64,000 bases of DNA from Doris montereyensis (taxonomy: Eukaryota; Mollusca; Gastropoda; Nudibranchia; Dorididae), in contig JAXRKP010000471.1 in the NCBI GenBank assembly GCA_037039925.1, positions 123,501-187,500 on the forward strand, written 5' to 3'. Shown here piece after piece: positions 1 to 41,289 of this stretch. Below the pieces are notes generated by a model. That model worked only from the letters and a program-made list of their open reading frames with translations, ran no database searches and had not been told where the DNA came from. Each line of letters opens with the position of its first letter. Position 1 is the first letter of the stretch. The translations under genes were made by a program, and so were the position numbers.

Positions 1-29740
<29,740 letters not shown>

Positions 29741-30345
29741 CCTATTTTGTTCTTTTGTTTCAGTATGATCTGCCATGTGTAGCTATAGAATTCAGAGTGA
29801 TTGGAGAGTAAGAACTCGTGCTTGTGCGGGAAGTGAGTAAGAGTAAGGAACGTTGATGCTGTATGTATATCAAACATAGTTGTACGATTATTTAATCTTT
29901 GCTTTACATGCTGAGCCTATGTCTGTCACAATATGTGCTGAGCAGAAACCAGATTTTTCCATTGTTTCACATTCTTTCAAAAGCCAAAGACATTATTTAA
30001 CTCTTTCCCTACTTCGAGCCTGAAAAAGGGGCTCACATTATTCGTTACGACTGGACTTACAGCCGCAAGAATCAGTTTGATAAATCTACTATTTAACTCA
30101 ATCCCTTCATCCAGGTTTTGATTCAGTGGCCTCAGACTTCTTCCGGGTCAAATCTAAAAGTGTAAAACTTAACAAAATTTGATCCGTTTACAAGCTATAA
30201 GTGAATATTTCTGCCAATTTATTGTTTGTTTACATCTTTTCTTGAAAATGGACGTGTCGGGCATAACCAATGAGAGGCTCTAGATCAAGAAGGGAATAGT
30301 AAAACAGATACAATTCAAAACTAGTGAATCGGTTAGATCAGGCTT
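29741..30345. other. CUL2 3' UTR and downstream sequence
   Basis: No clear AATAAA soon after the stop, so the 3' end is not placed. 30001-30180 is a unique-looking stretch with no gene. Confidence 0.4.
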
Positions 30346-30605
30346 GTAGATAAAAAGATGCCATTTGTCAGAATGCCTGAAACGTGATATCATCACAGAT
30401 GTCACTTGTCTGAATGCCTGAAATGTGATATCATCATAGATGTCACTTGTCAGTATGCCTGAAACGTGATAACATCATAGATGTCACTTGTCAGAATGCC
30501 TGAAACGTGATATCATCATAGATGCTATTTGTCAGAATACCTGAAACGTGATATCATCATAGATGTCACTTGTCAGAATTCCTGAAACGTGATATCATCA
30601 TGAAA
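30345..30605 (+). repeat. 41-bp minisatellite, about 6 copies
   Basis: Unit from GATGTCACTTGTCAGAATGC to CTGAAACGTGATATCATCATA, with few substitutions. Confidence 0.93.
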
Positions 30606-31162
30606 GGACTAACATGGCCGACAAGTATTCTGTTCTATGCTAGTTGTCCTTCCTTGTTGCCGTTTACATTTGTTCTAGATAATAGCCCAGAGTTTACTTA
30701 AGTTAGATAGAGCAGTGTATTTGCAAATAGTGCTTTAATTATGTGCGTTCTTCAATGAACTAGAAATAAGAATCCTGTTGATTCACACCCCCAAAATCTA
30801 TGCATGAGAGGCAATCAACTATGAATGAATAAGAGGCACTGATAGCTAAAGTTACCTGGTCAAGCCAGAAAAAAATTCTCTTCATCAAAGGCAGTATTAC
30901 TTGATTGTAACTGTAATGATGCTTGTAGTTAAAATATCTGTAAAAAAAGGAAATCATCCGCTCCCCATCTAGTGTAAAGGACCAGCTTAAAGATACCGGG
31001 TTGGGTTGGGTTGGGCTGGGCTTTTTTTTGCCAGTCAATAAAATTAGGTAGATACAGTCACGTCTCGTTAGTCCGGACTTTGATAATCCAGATGTCTTGA
31101 AAATCCGAATAGATAAGCTGAGGATGTACGAGGAGTAGATGATCCCGCCCTCAACGAGTCTC
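30606..31162. other. Intergenic, no gene supported
   Basis: A 144-residue minus ORF (30760-31194) spans a GTTGGGTTGGGTTGGGC run and has no recognisable domain. Confidence 0.35.
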
Positions 31163-31297
31163 CTGCTGCCTTGCAGGCTGTCTTGACTGACCAAAGGCTA
31201 AGGGAGTTAAGCCTGACAGAAAATAACAACCTGCTGCCTTGCAGGCTGGTCTTGAATGACTAAAGGCTAAGGGAGTTAACCCTGACAGAAAATAACG
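31163..31297 (+). repeat. 68-bp tandem pair at the LINE 5' end
   Basis: Two ~67-bp copies start CTGCTGCCTTGCAGGCTG and end CCTGACAGAAAATAAC. They lie just upstream of the LINE untranslated region; tandem 5' monomers are known in some LINEs. Confidence 0.75.
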
Positions 31298-31416
31298 AGG
31301 CCCGGTAGGGGGCCTCAAGCTGGCAGCCCCACCATCTACCTAGGGTACAGTGGGATAATCCCCTGCTTATCCAAAACAACCTGATTCAAAGTAATATATA
31401 CAATGATATACCCGGC

Positions 31417-32175
31417 TTGAACTTTCGAAGACGACTCTGGAAAAGAACACGGACTGTGATTTTTGGAACATGGAATGTTAGGAAAATTAATGGAAAGGAG
31501 TTAGAATTAGCTGAAGAAATGGAAAAATTCAAAGTAGACATTTTGGCCATTACAGAAACAAAGAAAAAAGGACAAGGAATAGAAAATGTAGGACCAAATC
31601 ATACTTTAATCTTCTCAGGAGTAGATGTCAAAGATAGAGCTAGAGCAGGAGTAGGCCTCCTAATGCATAAAAGGCAAGAAATGCTACTAGAAAGTTGGAC
31701 ATTTGTAAGCCCACGGCTATTCGAGGTAAATATTAAATCAAAAGGAAGAGAAATTAAATTATTAATAGCTTATGGACCAAACGAAGATGACCTCAAAGAA
31801 GAAAAAGATATCTTCGAAACTGATTTACAAATAGCTGCAGAGAATCTCAAACCCAAACAGGAATTAATGGTTTTAGGAGATTTAAACGCTAGAGTAGGCA
31901 ACAATGTAGAAACTTCAGGAGGAGTAATAGGTAAAGAAGGAGAGACAACAACTTCTCCAAATGGAGAGAGACTAATAGATTTTTGCCTAAAGAATAACAT
32001 GAAAATAGCTAACACATTTTTTCCTCATAAAGATATCCACAAATATACAAGAGTAAATGAAGACATGTGAAAAGCCAATTATAGACTACATAATAGTTAG
32101 CAGCTCTTTTTTTTACAGTACAATGGATGCTAGAATAAAGCAGAGGAGCAGAAATATTTAGTGATCATCACCTAG
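31417..32175 (+). pseudogene. LINE endonuclease domain
   Basis: APE motifs in order: GTWNVRKING (Asn), AITETKKKG (Glu), LLIAYGPNED, VLGDLNARVG (Asp/Asn), and after a +1 shift at 32069 EKPIIDYIIVSS and SDHHLVIAK (32160 on, Asp/His). An in-frame TGA at 32068 ends the first ORF. Such proteins are often mislabelled as craniofacial development protein 2. Confidence 0.9.
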
Positions 32176-33925
32176 TGATAGCCAAAATGAGATTATTAAC
32201 TGAAGAAAACAAACACAAAAGGAAAGAGAAGAAAGCTAATAAACTCAAAAAAGAAGAACTAAATAAACCAATAGTAAAACAGATGTACCAATCCAGGATA
32301 AAAATATCTATCAGTGAAAGGCAGATGGATCTGAAGGAAAGCACAATAGAAGAAAAATGGCAAATATATAAAGAAACACTCCTCAGTTGTACTGAAGAGG
32401 TCTGTGGTAGGAAACAAATTAAAAGGAGATGGGAAAAGGACAGCATGGTGGAATGAGAATGTCAAGACTAAGATCATAAGAAAAGAAAGATGCCTGGAAG
32501 AAATACTTGCAAACAAAGAGACCACAGGATAGGATAGATTACGTGAGTAAAAGAACTATCGCCAAAGAGGAAGTTGGGAAAGCAAAACAGGAACAGTGGG
32601 AAGAGTTTGGACAAAGACTTCAAGAAAGCTATCAAGGAAATCAAAAGCTGTTCTGGGGAGCAATGAAGAGCATGAGAAAGACCAAAACATGCCCAATACG
32701 ACAAATTAAGAACGCCAAAGGAGAAATAATGAAAGGAGACAGCGAAATCATGGAAACGTGGAGAAAGTATTTTCAACAATTACATAATCCCTCCAGAACA
32801 TATGAAACAAGGAGTACAGATCAATTATTAAGAGTAACAAGTAATGGAGATGAGACAGCTGAAGAAGTAGATATCTCAATGGAAGAACTTCAAACAGCTA
32901 TAAGAAAAGTGAAATTAGGAAAAGCCCCAGGAGCAGATCAAGTTTATCCAGAAATGATTAAAAACCAAGGGAGAGAGGCAGACAAACTACTACATGCAAT
33001 ATGTCAACAAGCATTGAAGTCCAAACAGGTGCCAGACGACTGGAAAAAGGGAACTGTAGTACCAATACACAAGAAAGGATCAACCATGGAATGCTCAAAC
33101 TATAGAGGGATATCACTACTTAGCGTACCAGGAAAAGTGTATGCCAGGATTCTGGAAATGAGACTAAGGAAAAGAGTAGAGGATCAGATTGAAGAGCATC
33201 AGAGTGGATTTAGACCAGGAAGAAGTGTACAAGATCACATATTTACAATTAGACAAATAATAGAAAAATTCCTTGAGAGAAACATTGACCCACACCTGTG
33301 TTTTATTGACTTAGAAAAGGCATTTGACACTGTGAGGAGGGACGAACTATGGCATTCCTTAAAAGAACACAACATAGAGCAAAATTTAATAGAAGCCATT
33401 AAAAGTTTTTACAATAAACCAACATGTGCAGTGAGAGTAGCTGGAAATGTATCTGAAGAATTTGATGTAGATATAGGAGTAAGACAGGGTTGTATCCTAA
33501 GTTCTCTTTTGTTTATCACATTTATGGATTCAGTCACAAAGGCATCCTCAAACATGAAGAAAATGAATGTAGGTATGTGGAAGCTCAAACCAGTAAATGT
33601 ATCAATGCTTTCATTTGCTGATGATTTAGTTCTGTTTGGAAAATCAGAAAGGACCTCCAGTCAAATATCAAAATAATGAATAATGAATTAAATAAAAGAG
33701 GAATGAGAGTAAATGCAAAGAAAACCAAAACAATGCTAGTAACTAGGAAGCTAAAACACAAAATCTTAAATTAGGCAGGGAGAATTTAGAACAAGTTCAA
33801 AGCTACAATTACTTAGGAGTAATGATTAACTCAGAGGGAAAACTAAGATAAGAAATCAGCCAGAGAATCTAAAAGGCAAGTGCAATATATAACCACCTAG
33901 GAAAGGCATTTGTAGGTAAACAAGA
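32176..33925 (+). pseudogene. LINE reverse transcriptase domain
   Basis: After a linker with a shift near 32430, the ORF from about 32507 contains KAPGADQVYPEMIK, YRGISLLSVPGKVYARIL, QSGFRPGRSVQDHIF, FIDLEKAFDTVRR (catalytic Asp), GVRQGCILSSLLF and LSFADDLVLFG (FADD active site). LSS replaces the usual LSP. The ORF stops at 33674; INNELNKRGMRV-type sequence continues in another frame. Confidence 0.93.
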
Positions 33926-33926
33926 A

Positions 33927-34466
33927 TTGTCAACAAAAACCCAAATGGCAGTATACAACACAGTTTATTGTCCTACTCTCCTCTATGGCAGTGAAACCTG
34001 GACCTTAGACAGTAGGGAATACAGTAGAGTGCAGGCAGCCAAAATGAAATATCTAAGAAGAGTAGTAGGGAAAACTAAAAGAGACAAAATCAGAAACACA
34101 ACAATAAGAGATCAAACCAAAGCAGATAGCATAAAAACTAAGATAGAAATGAATCAACTGAGATGGTTTGGGCATGTTAACAGAATGAAGGACAATAGAA
34201 TAGCTAAATCAGTATATAGTGCTAAAACTCAAGGTAAAAGACCGAAAGGCAGACCTCGGAGAAAGTGGGAAGAAGATATAAAAGAGGCATTAACGCAAAG
34301 AAATTTAACTTTCACGGAAGGAAACAGAAACTGTCAGGTCAGGGCAGCTGGAGAAAAGTCATTTCGGGCATCTAAAACCCATACATCGGAAGGTAGAATG
34401 GGACCTGATAAAGAAAGAAAGAAAGAATTTGTCCTGAAAATTCGGGATTCCAGATTGGTAACCTAA
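33927..34466 (+). pseudogene. LINE C-terminal region
   Basis: Contains CPTLLYGSETWTLDSRE, a MKYLRRVVGKTKRDKIRN segment, LRWFGHVNRMKD and GKRPKGRPRRKWEEDI. These blocks are characteristic of the C-terminus of RTE-like polymerases in invertebrates. Open for 179 codons. Confidence 0.88.
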
Positions 34467-34500
34467 TTGTGGATCAAGTTACCATAATGTAAATGTAATA

Positions 34501-35126
34501 AATTTATGCTCCTATAAACTGAACACTAAGCTGTTTGAGATAGTCTAACCAGTCCGCAATAATTCAAACTTTCACCCAAAGGATTCAATATGTTGAGGAA
34601 GTTACTTTATTGTTCTTTTCTATCCATTCTAATGTTGGCAAACATTTTTGTTCATAACTTGACTGATTGCAGAGTTATCAAATCTGTGTGATTGTCAGTA
34701 CCTGATATTCCAATGATGGGATTTATTTATATATATATGAGTATTCGACATTCGTCTGATTGAAATGAAGTGAGTATCTCTGGATGTCTTAATTTGTCTG
34801 AGAGGAAAATGATTGTGAATGTGAAATTGTGTGTGTTTTTTAGTGAAGTTCCCAAACATTTTCACTGTTTTTATGCTTGATTGAGATAATCTCAATTTTT
34901 CTTCTTTTCTTAAGACTTTTTTCTCTCAAAGGACTTTGTTTCAATCGTGCATGAAAAGAGAATGAAAGGCTTTTAAACATTGCACAAAGTTGGAATTTCT
35001 CTGGTCTTTAAAGAAAGAAAAAGAAGCTTAGTCTTAATCATTTTTAAAGTCTGCCTTTGACGAAAACTTTCCCCTTCCATTTGTACTTCATGTCTATGTA
35101 GAAACTGGATATGTTGAACTTTAAAA
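34501..35126. other. Intergenic, no gene supported
   Basis: AT-rich with a short TATATATATA run; a 66-residue minus ORF lacks features. Confidence 0.4.
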
Positions 35127-35130
35127 TTAA

Positions 35131-35770
35131 CTCATAGACTACCCCCAAGGTCCGACACAAGATTATGGCATGGGTACCCAAAATAGTAGGGTAGTTTAAA
35201 AAGTCGTAACTTTTTTATCTATTACTATTTTTCTCTTCATTTTTTAAGCACAGTGGTCATAAGAGATCAACTTTATATTGGCACCAATAAAAATCGGCTA
35301 TGTGTCGTTAGTTTGTCTGAGTAGAGATGAGTGAAAGGGTGAAATTGAGAAGCTAACGATATTTTGGGTGGAGACACCATTCACACAATACACTATTTCA
35401 ATAAATAGATGAAAACAACAAGCCGGTAAACTGATTGAAAACAGTGCGGTCTGTACTGTTTCTGACTTGTAGATCTACTTGTAGTACTAGTGGTAGTAGT
35501 TGTTTTCTACGTTGGTAAAGAAAACGTGTTTAGTCGAAGGCTTGTACTGCCAGCAGTAAAAAAAATCATAAAAAATCAACCGTTCACGCTAAAGAGCTCT
35601 TTCCGGTATGAAACGGAACAAGAATCATAAGCCTAGAAGATGCTCCTTACCGCAATCGCGTATACGCAATCTTTCTATAGTTATGGCCCGGCAGTGTTAT
35701 GATCGCACATGTGTGATAATTGTACTATGGCGTAAGTGTAGCGTCGTGATCGACAATGGTAGTCTATGAG
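35131..35770. mobile_element. 640-bp TTAA-flanked MITE
   Basis: Perfect 13-bp terminal inverted repeats CTCATAGACTACC (35131-35143) and GGTAGTCTATGAG (35758-35770), flanked by TTAA at 35127-35130 and 35771-35774. This is the signature of a non-autonomous piggyBac element. No ORF of note inside. Its TIR resembles that of the neighbouring element (CCCATAGAATACC). Confidence 0.9.
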
Positions 35771-36073
35771 TTAACCCATAGAATACCAGTGTTTACATAT
35801 ATAAGCTCAGGCTGAATACCAGCCCAAGGGTCATAACTCTTGTACCAGCTGTAATTCAGTGTAATTAAAATTCATTAAAAATCACTCACTCAACATAAAA
35901 ATATGATTTAAATTTCTCATTGTAGAGCACTAATAAAGCTTTCATTTTATACCATATGTGACATGATGCACAAAGTAAATAAAGAATGTGACAAAACAAT
36001 TATAAAAGACAGAATTTATTGGGTTTTTTTGCACATTCTCACACACAATCAAATGTTTTTGTCATTGTATTCT

Positions 36074-37891
36074 TTATTTTTTCAACTCCTCATGAAATTG
36101 CCCAAAGCATATTTCATCACAGAGATGTGTGTTGCAAGCACACGCCACTTGCAAGCAACACACCCAAACACTGTCTCGGGTTGCTTTCCTGACTGTTTTA
36201 TTGTCTTTTGTGCGGCACATAAAACACTGTTTCTTTCTTCCTGGGAGTCGATCCCGCCAGTGGTTGTCATGCGCTCCAGTTGAAGGCTCCGGGTGCTGGA
36301 CCTGTCTCCCTGGGTCTCTTCTGTTTTCCACCACCATGCAGAAGTAATCTGGCAACTTCCAGTTGGAATTGGAGATAGGTTAGTGGTTTCGCACCGTTGG
36401 CGGGTTGCGGCATGTTTCTGTAAAGGGTGTATCCATTTACGAGTGCAATTTCCACCACAAACCAGAAGCAGCTCCTCCACCACTTGTAGCTCCTCCACCA
36501 CTTGTAGCTCCTCCACCCTCAAGGGTGTAGCTCCATCCACTTGTAGCTCCTCCACCACAAAGCTCCTCCACCACTTGTAGCTCCTCCACCACTTGTAGCT
36601 CTTCCTATCAACAGGGTAGTAAGAGCGCAGTTGATCAAAAAGATCAACTCCGCCATGTTCCTGGTGTGCAGTTGATCAAAAAGATCACTGGCAATGGAAT
36701 TTCTTTGGTGACGATGCCCTCCTTTGTACGGGCGCTCGGCGGAACCCATCTGTGGTGACGAGTTTGAGCAAATGACGGACACAGGTCTCTAGTCCCTCCA
36801 GAAAAGACCAACAATGTTACCAATCTGTCTCATTCTACACTGTCCTTTCTTAATCTTGCCTTTAAGTTCGGTTGGCCAGTGTTTTCTGTTTGTGCGGATT
36901 GTTGCGCATGAATAAGTAAGTGTCTCTGTCAAGTAAGTCCTTCACGAGACGGACAGAAGCGAAGAAATTGTCAAAAGAAATGTGGCGATGCTGGTAAAGA
37001 TACTGTGATGCAAGCATTAGGGAGAAGGTGCCTCTGCCTTGCCAGTGTAGAAGCAAAATCTGTCAGATAGCCATTTCCCGCATCGCAGCAACACCACACC
37101 TTTACTCCCCATGGATTTGGCTTGGAAAGGAATTATGGCTTCGTCAATACTCAAAGCTGCCCCAGGGTTGTCGTAGGATTGACAGGCTTCAAGGACGGTA
37201 TCGATGATAGGCCAATCTTATGCAATGGGTTGTGGCCTGGCTGGCCAGAGGAATGAACTGTTCTCTGTCGGCCAGGTGGAAGTAGCGGAAATAGCCGAGT
37301 AACGGTTGCAAGACATCACATCAACATCTGCAGCAACACGTAGAAGAGGATCTGTTGACAAGTAAAGGGAAAATGCTAGCATCTTGTGAATACCAAACAT
37401 TACATTCAGGTAGAGTGTAGTGTGAGATGTCGTCTCCTGTGACGGGTTTGAATGACGCTGGAGCTTGGCGTTGAGTTGCATATAAATTGGTTTGTTCTGC
37501 CGCCAGGGTAAAGAGGGAGTCAGGGAAAATAAATGAAAAAAATCAATAGGCTTTTGAGTCATGGTTGAGGTTCAAAAGCCTAAATTGGGTCCAGGACGAG
37601 AGGTAAAGAGCTCAACCTCAACGTCTTTCAATGTTGAACTCCATGGAAATTCATTTTGCTGATCTTCTAGATCTGCATCGGTGTCAGTATCAGAGGCTTG
37701 ACTAGGCCTAGAACTAGTAGAAGGGCCATCCAAATCATCCACAATCTCATTCCTATCAAATTCTATGTCTCTTTCATCATCAATGTCCCCTCTTCATCAT
37801 CAACTGAGCCCTCAAATGGTTCATTTTGACTTCCAGTTATCAGATTTGATAAGAAATTGAAGGCCATCTTTGAAGAATCGTAGCTCATCAT
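36074..37891 (-). pseudogene. piggyBac transposase, degenerate
   Basis: DDD transposase that moves the element in and out of TTAA sites in the nucleus. From the likely ATG at 37891 there is an acidic N-terminus (VDDLDGPSTSSRPSQ after a shift). Then FGIHKMLAFSLYLSTDPLLR, the core segment ISFDNFFASVRLVKDLLDRD, and GVDLFDQLRSYYPVDRKSYK (36650-36600, with the catalytic Asp of the GVD motif). The tail holds VVEIALVNGYTLYRN and a Cys/His-rich end (FMCRTKD to CACNTHLCDEICFGQFHEEL). Many frame changes; a repeat expansion interrupts it after KWW at 36470-36610. AATAAA overlaps the stop at 36074. Cannot be active as given. Confidence 0.87.
36470..36610 (-). repeat. 18-bp tandem expansion inside the transposase
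   Basis: Plus-strand unit TAGCTCCTCCACCACTTG repeats about seven times, with one AAGGGTGTAG variant. On the minus strand it repeats codons for SYKWWR, so the conserved KWW motif was amplified in place. Confidence 0.85.
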
Positions 37892-38039
37892 CAAGGAATA
37901 AAGCTAATGGAATACTGTAGAGGTGAAGCGAAAGTAGGATTATCCGACTACAGACTGATCACTTCCGCTAGTTAGTAACGTGGCTTGACTTGTTGTAGAA
38001 AAATAGTATACAGTGATATGTCGAGCTCAGGGCCCAGCG

Positions 38040-38222
38040 GGCGATGGCCAGCGATACGGTATGGACCCCTGGCGGGCGATGTGAATGTGAGGCGATACGG
38101 TATGGCCCCCTGGCGGGCGATGTGAATGTGAGGCGATACGGTATGGACCCCTGGAGGGCGATGTGAATGTGAGGCGATACGGTATGGCCCCTGGAGGGCG
38201 ATGTGAATGTGAGGCGATACGG
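38040..38222 (+). repeat. 41-bp subterminal repeats of the piggyBac element
   Basis: GCGATGTGAATGTGAGGCGA followed by TACGGTATGG.CCCCTGG.GG repeats four to five times just inside the right TIR. Each unit contains CGATACGGTAT, which resembles the TIR-adjacent sequence. Confidence 0.9.
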
Positions 38223-38335
38223 TATTCTATCGGTTAATCATTAGTGGGACTCCTTTTTATATTTTATTTTTGTCTATTTCTCTATTTTCATTTAGGCAGT
38301 ATATCCCCTCTCCCCCCAATAGTCTGTTTTGATAA

Positions 38336-39110
38336 GTACATATTGGTCTGGAGGTTCAGTCGGTAGAGCCTCTGACTACCACCCAAGATACCCATGTTCG
38401 ATTCCCAATTCGGGCAATTTTTGCTGTCCCTCCTGTCAACCCAGCACTGAAATGAGTAGCTAGGTTTGTTTAGACTCGGTGAAAGCAATGACAAACTACC
38501 ATACTTGGTGAAAGTAAAGGTGGTATGGAAAGCAATGACAAACTACCATACTAGGTGAAAGTAAATGTGGTATGGAAAGCAATGACAAACTACCATACTT
38601 GGTGAAAGTAAAGGTGGTATGGAAAGCAATGACAAACTACCATACTTGGTGAAAGTAAAGGTGGTATGGAAAGCAATGACAAACTACCATACTTGGTGAA
38701 AGTAAAGGTGGTATGGAAAGCAATGACAAACTACCATACTTGGTGAAAGTAAAGGTGGTATGGAAAGCAATGACAAACTACCATACTTGGTGAAAGTAAA
38801 GGTGGTATGGAAAGCAATGACAAACTACCATACTTGGTGAAAGTAAAGGTGGCATGGAAAGCAATGACAAACTACCATAATGGGTGAAAGTAAAGGTGGT
38901 ATGGAAAGCAATGACAAACTACCATAATGGGTGAAAGTAAAGGTGGTATGGAAAGCAATGACAAACTACCATACTGGGTGAAAGTAAAGGTGGTATGGAA
39001 AGCAATGACAAACTACCACGCTATGCCGTATGCCTAGAAAAATCAGGACTCTACTCCTGGTAGCCCTATGCTCAACTTCTAAGTATAGGACTTACTTTAC
39101 TTTACATCAG
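38336..39110 (+). repeat. SINE family D copy carrying an internal minisatellite
   Basis: Head GAGGTTCAGTCGGTAGAGCC (A-box-like), ATGTTCGATTCCC (B-box-like), body GAGTAGCTAGGTTTGTTTAG and tail CCTATGCTCAACTTC match the copy at 25578-25850. Between body and tail, 38475-39018 is a 47-bp array. Confidence 0.82.
38475..39018 (+). repeat. 47-bp minisatellite, about 11-12 copies
   Basis: Unit from GGTGAAAGTAAAGGTGGTAT to GGAAAGCAATGACAAACTAC and CATACTT. The same segment occurs once, as GGTGAAAGTAAAGACAGCGT and onward, in the SINE-D copy at 25715-25765. Confidence 0.93.
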
Positions 39111-40984
39111 TCTGACATTGCCATTGAACACAACATGAAGACATGAAGATACCTGTGCTGGAAATCAGCAGTGCAATAATAGTGTAGTAACTAATTCATA
39201 ACACGACACATATTTGCCTCAAGCACAGATATTCGTTTTAGTTTTAGTTTTAGTCTGAAACTCAAATGTTTTGTTTCTTGATGCCTTCATGAAATTTCAC
39301 CCTCTTTGTAGACTCAATACAATTTTAACCTTCTGTTTAAAGATTTTCTTCACAAAATTTCAAAACCTTTGTAGTCTCAATACAATTTTAAACTTCTGTT
39401 TAAAGATTTAGTTTTTGCAAGGAAGGTATCAGGGCACTTCTGTTTAAAGATTTAATTTTTGCAAAGAAGGTATCAGTGCACTTAAGGAGAAATGTATTTT
39501 ATGTTTCGTCACATGTGCATTTATAAAATTACAACCATCTCATGTTTCCTCAAGGAAATTCTGATATTTTTCTTTCTCTGATTATCATAAATAGTACATG
39601 TACCATATATGGAGTATGAGATTGAAATTGTAAATGGCATTGTGAGTTGTGTTCTTTCCTGTTTTTTAGACCTTATTTGAAATACGAAATTCACCATGTT
39701 CCACCTTTTGCTTACAATTTTGGTTCAGTTCACAGAAATTATTTAAAATTAAAGTTTGAGAAATTTAAAACTTCTAACTTGTCCTCTTCTACTTGTTACT
39801 GAATTGTACTGATATTGATACAGTTGTGACCGCCTAAATGCCCGGTGCTAGGGAAGCAGAGAAACGGGCATTTAGGCGGTCACTACTGTACTACTACTAA
39901 TAGTGTTGAAAAGTTTGCATGTTAAGTAGGTTTTCCCAACTATAAGAATGAATGATGACCCTTCGCCTGGGTTGCTGCAAACCTACACAATTACTAGAGT
40001 AAAGGCACAAGCTAGCGTACACTATGCCCTACTGAATGCACTGCATGCAATCTAGATGGCTCTCTATCTATATCCTGTTTACTTCCATTCAGGAACACTG
40101 CACATCATGTTAAGAGTTACCTTCTCTTGTGCGATAGGTGGGGTGTTGATGTGTGTGAGACACATGGTTTTAGCACAGCAAACTTATTTTTGTCTTTGTG
40201 CAAGTCTGGGTCCCATCTCACAGCGTCTGGTGTTATCATACGAAATATCCTGGCTGTCTTGACCAAACAGTAATCGAAAGATAAAAGCCATCTGAGCATG
40301 TATAAAGCTTAACCATTGACTTTATTACAAGATGCGTTTTGCATAGACCATACATGGAGTGGTTGAGAGTGAGAAATTGTACAATAATGACTGATAATGA
40401 TACTAAAAATAATAATAATAGTAATAATAATAAAATTTATTTATATAGCGCCTTATACTAAAGTCTCAAGGCGCTTTACAATCACACATACAAACATACC
40501 ACACTCACCCAAAACAACCGTAAGAATGTTATAGATATCACTGTTCTTAAAAATTGTAGGATAGGACCTGCTGTACGATAGCTGGTGCCTTCACTATAGT
40601 AACAATAGTAATAGTAATTAGTCCTGATGTCATGACTTTGTCCTAAGCTAGCTAGGAACAGCTTGCATTTCTTCCAACAATCATATGGGTAAAGTTAAGT
40701 AAAGGGACGGAAAGGGACGGATGCCCGTAATACAGCGCACGGTTAGTTTGTGTTTGATCCCTTTTGGTTGTCTGTTTCTGTTCGAGAATTCTTGAAACTC
40801 TGTATTTTACATGTTTATTTTGAGTTTTTAAATAATGACATGCATGTATATATCTGTGACAGAAATAAAACATTTATCACAGTAAATTTGTTTGTTGAAT
40901 TTATGATGCTTGTGAAGTTGTTCGGTAATGAATGGTCTCTGGGGATTTTAATTTTATGAATATTACATGATGAGTTTTTAATTA
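39111..40984. other. Intergenic, no gene supported
   Basis: 39230-39480 has two short local duplications (CTTCTGTTTAAAGATTT occurs three times). 40418-40480 carries an inverted pair TATAGCGCCTTATAC and CTCAAGGCGCTTTACA, a hairpin motif seen in dispersed repeats of many animals. ORFs of 60-73 residues are unsupported. Confidence 0.4.
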
Positions 40985-41273
40985 CATTTGATTTAACCCA
41001 TATCCTTGACTAAGGTGATCTTGCCTTTTTTTTGGTAGGATATTAAATTTTGCCCGATGTGCCCTGTTACTGTTAACAGCCAAGGGATCTTGAACGTGCA
41101 CAAAGTGTTGTGATCTGCACATGGGACCTTTCTTTTTATTGTCCGTCTCTGATGGGACTAGTTGTTGATCCACCTATCTGGACCAGAAATCTTTGAGAAA
41201 ACACAAGACCACAAACCCATGACCTTCTGGTTGAGAGGCAGACAGTTTACCTCTGGACCACTGTGTCGCCCAG
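40985..41273 (-). repeat. SINE, family B
   Basis: Minus copy: CCTTGACTAAGGTGATCTTG at its tail, CTGCACATGGGACC in the body, GGTTGAGAGGCAGACAG near its head. Confidence 0.72.
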
Positions 41274-41289
41274 ATAACAATGGAGGACT

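Larger units (their letters stand above)
31298..34500 (+). mobile_element. RTE-like non-LTR retrotransposon (LINE), several frame breaks
   Basis: It encodes an APE-type endonuclease followed by reverse transcriptase and a C-terminal tail. The 5' untranslated part contains GGTAGGGGGCCTCAAGCTGG. The coding part runs about 31417-34466 but shifts frame near 32070, 32430, 33665 and 33690-33925. There is no long poly-A tail; the end is AT-rich near ATGTAAATGTAATAAATTTA. I could not find a target duplication, so the limits are approximate. It is probably inactive as given, though the breaks resemble the one-base indels seen in CUL2. Confidence 0.9.
35775..38233. mobile_element. 2.46-kb piggyBac element
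   Basis: TIRs CCCATAGAATACC (35775-35787) and GGTATTCTATCGG (38221-38233) match at 12 of 13 positions and are flanked by TTAA at 35771-35774 and 38234-38237. It contains a minus-strand piggyBac transposase pseudogene and a 41-bp repeat block in the right subterminal region. The left TTAA is shared with the adjacent MITE. Confidence 0.93.

Noticed and set aside
40418..40480. Structured RNA or hairpin gene at TATAGCGCCTT...AAGGCGCTTTACA
   Set aside because: The motif occurs in dispersed repeats of many animal genomes; nothing local supports a gene.
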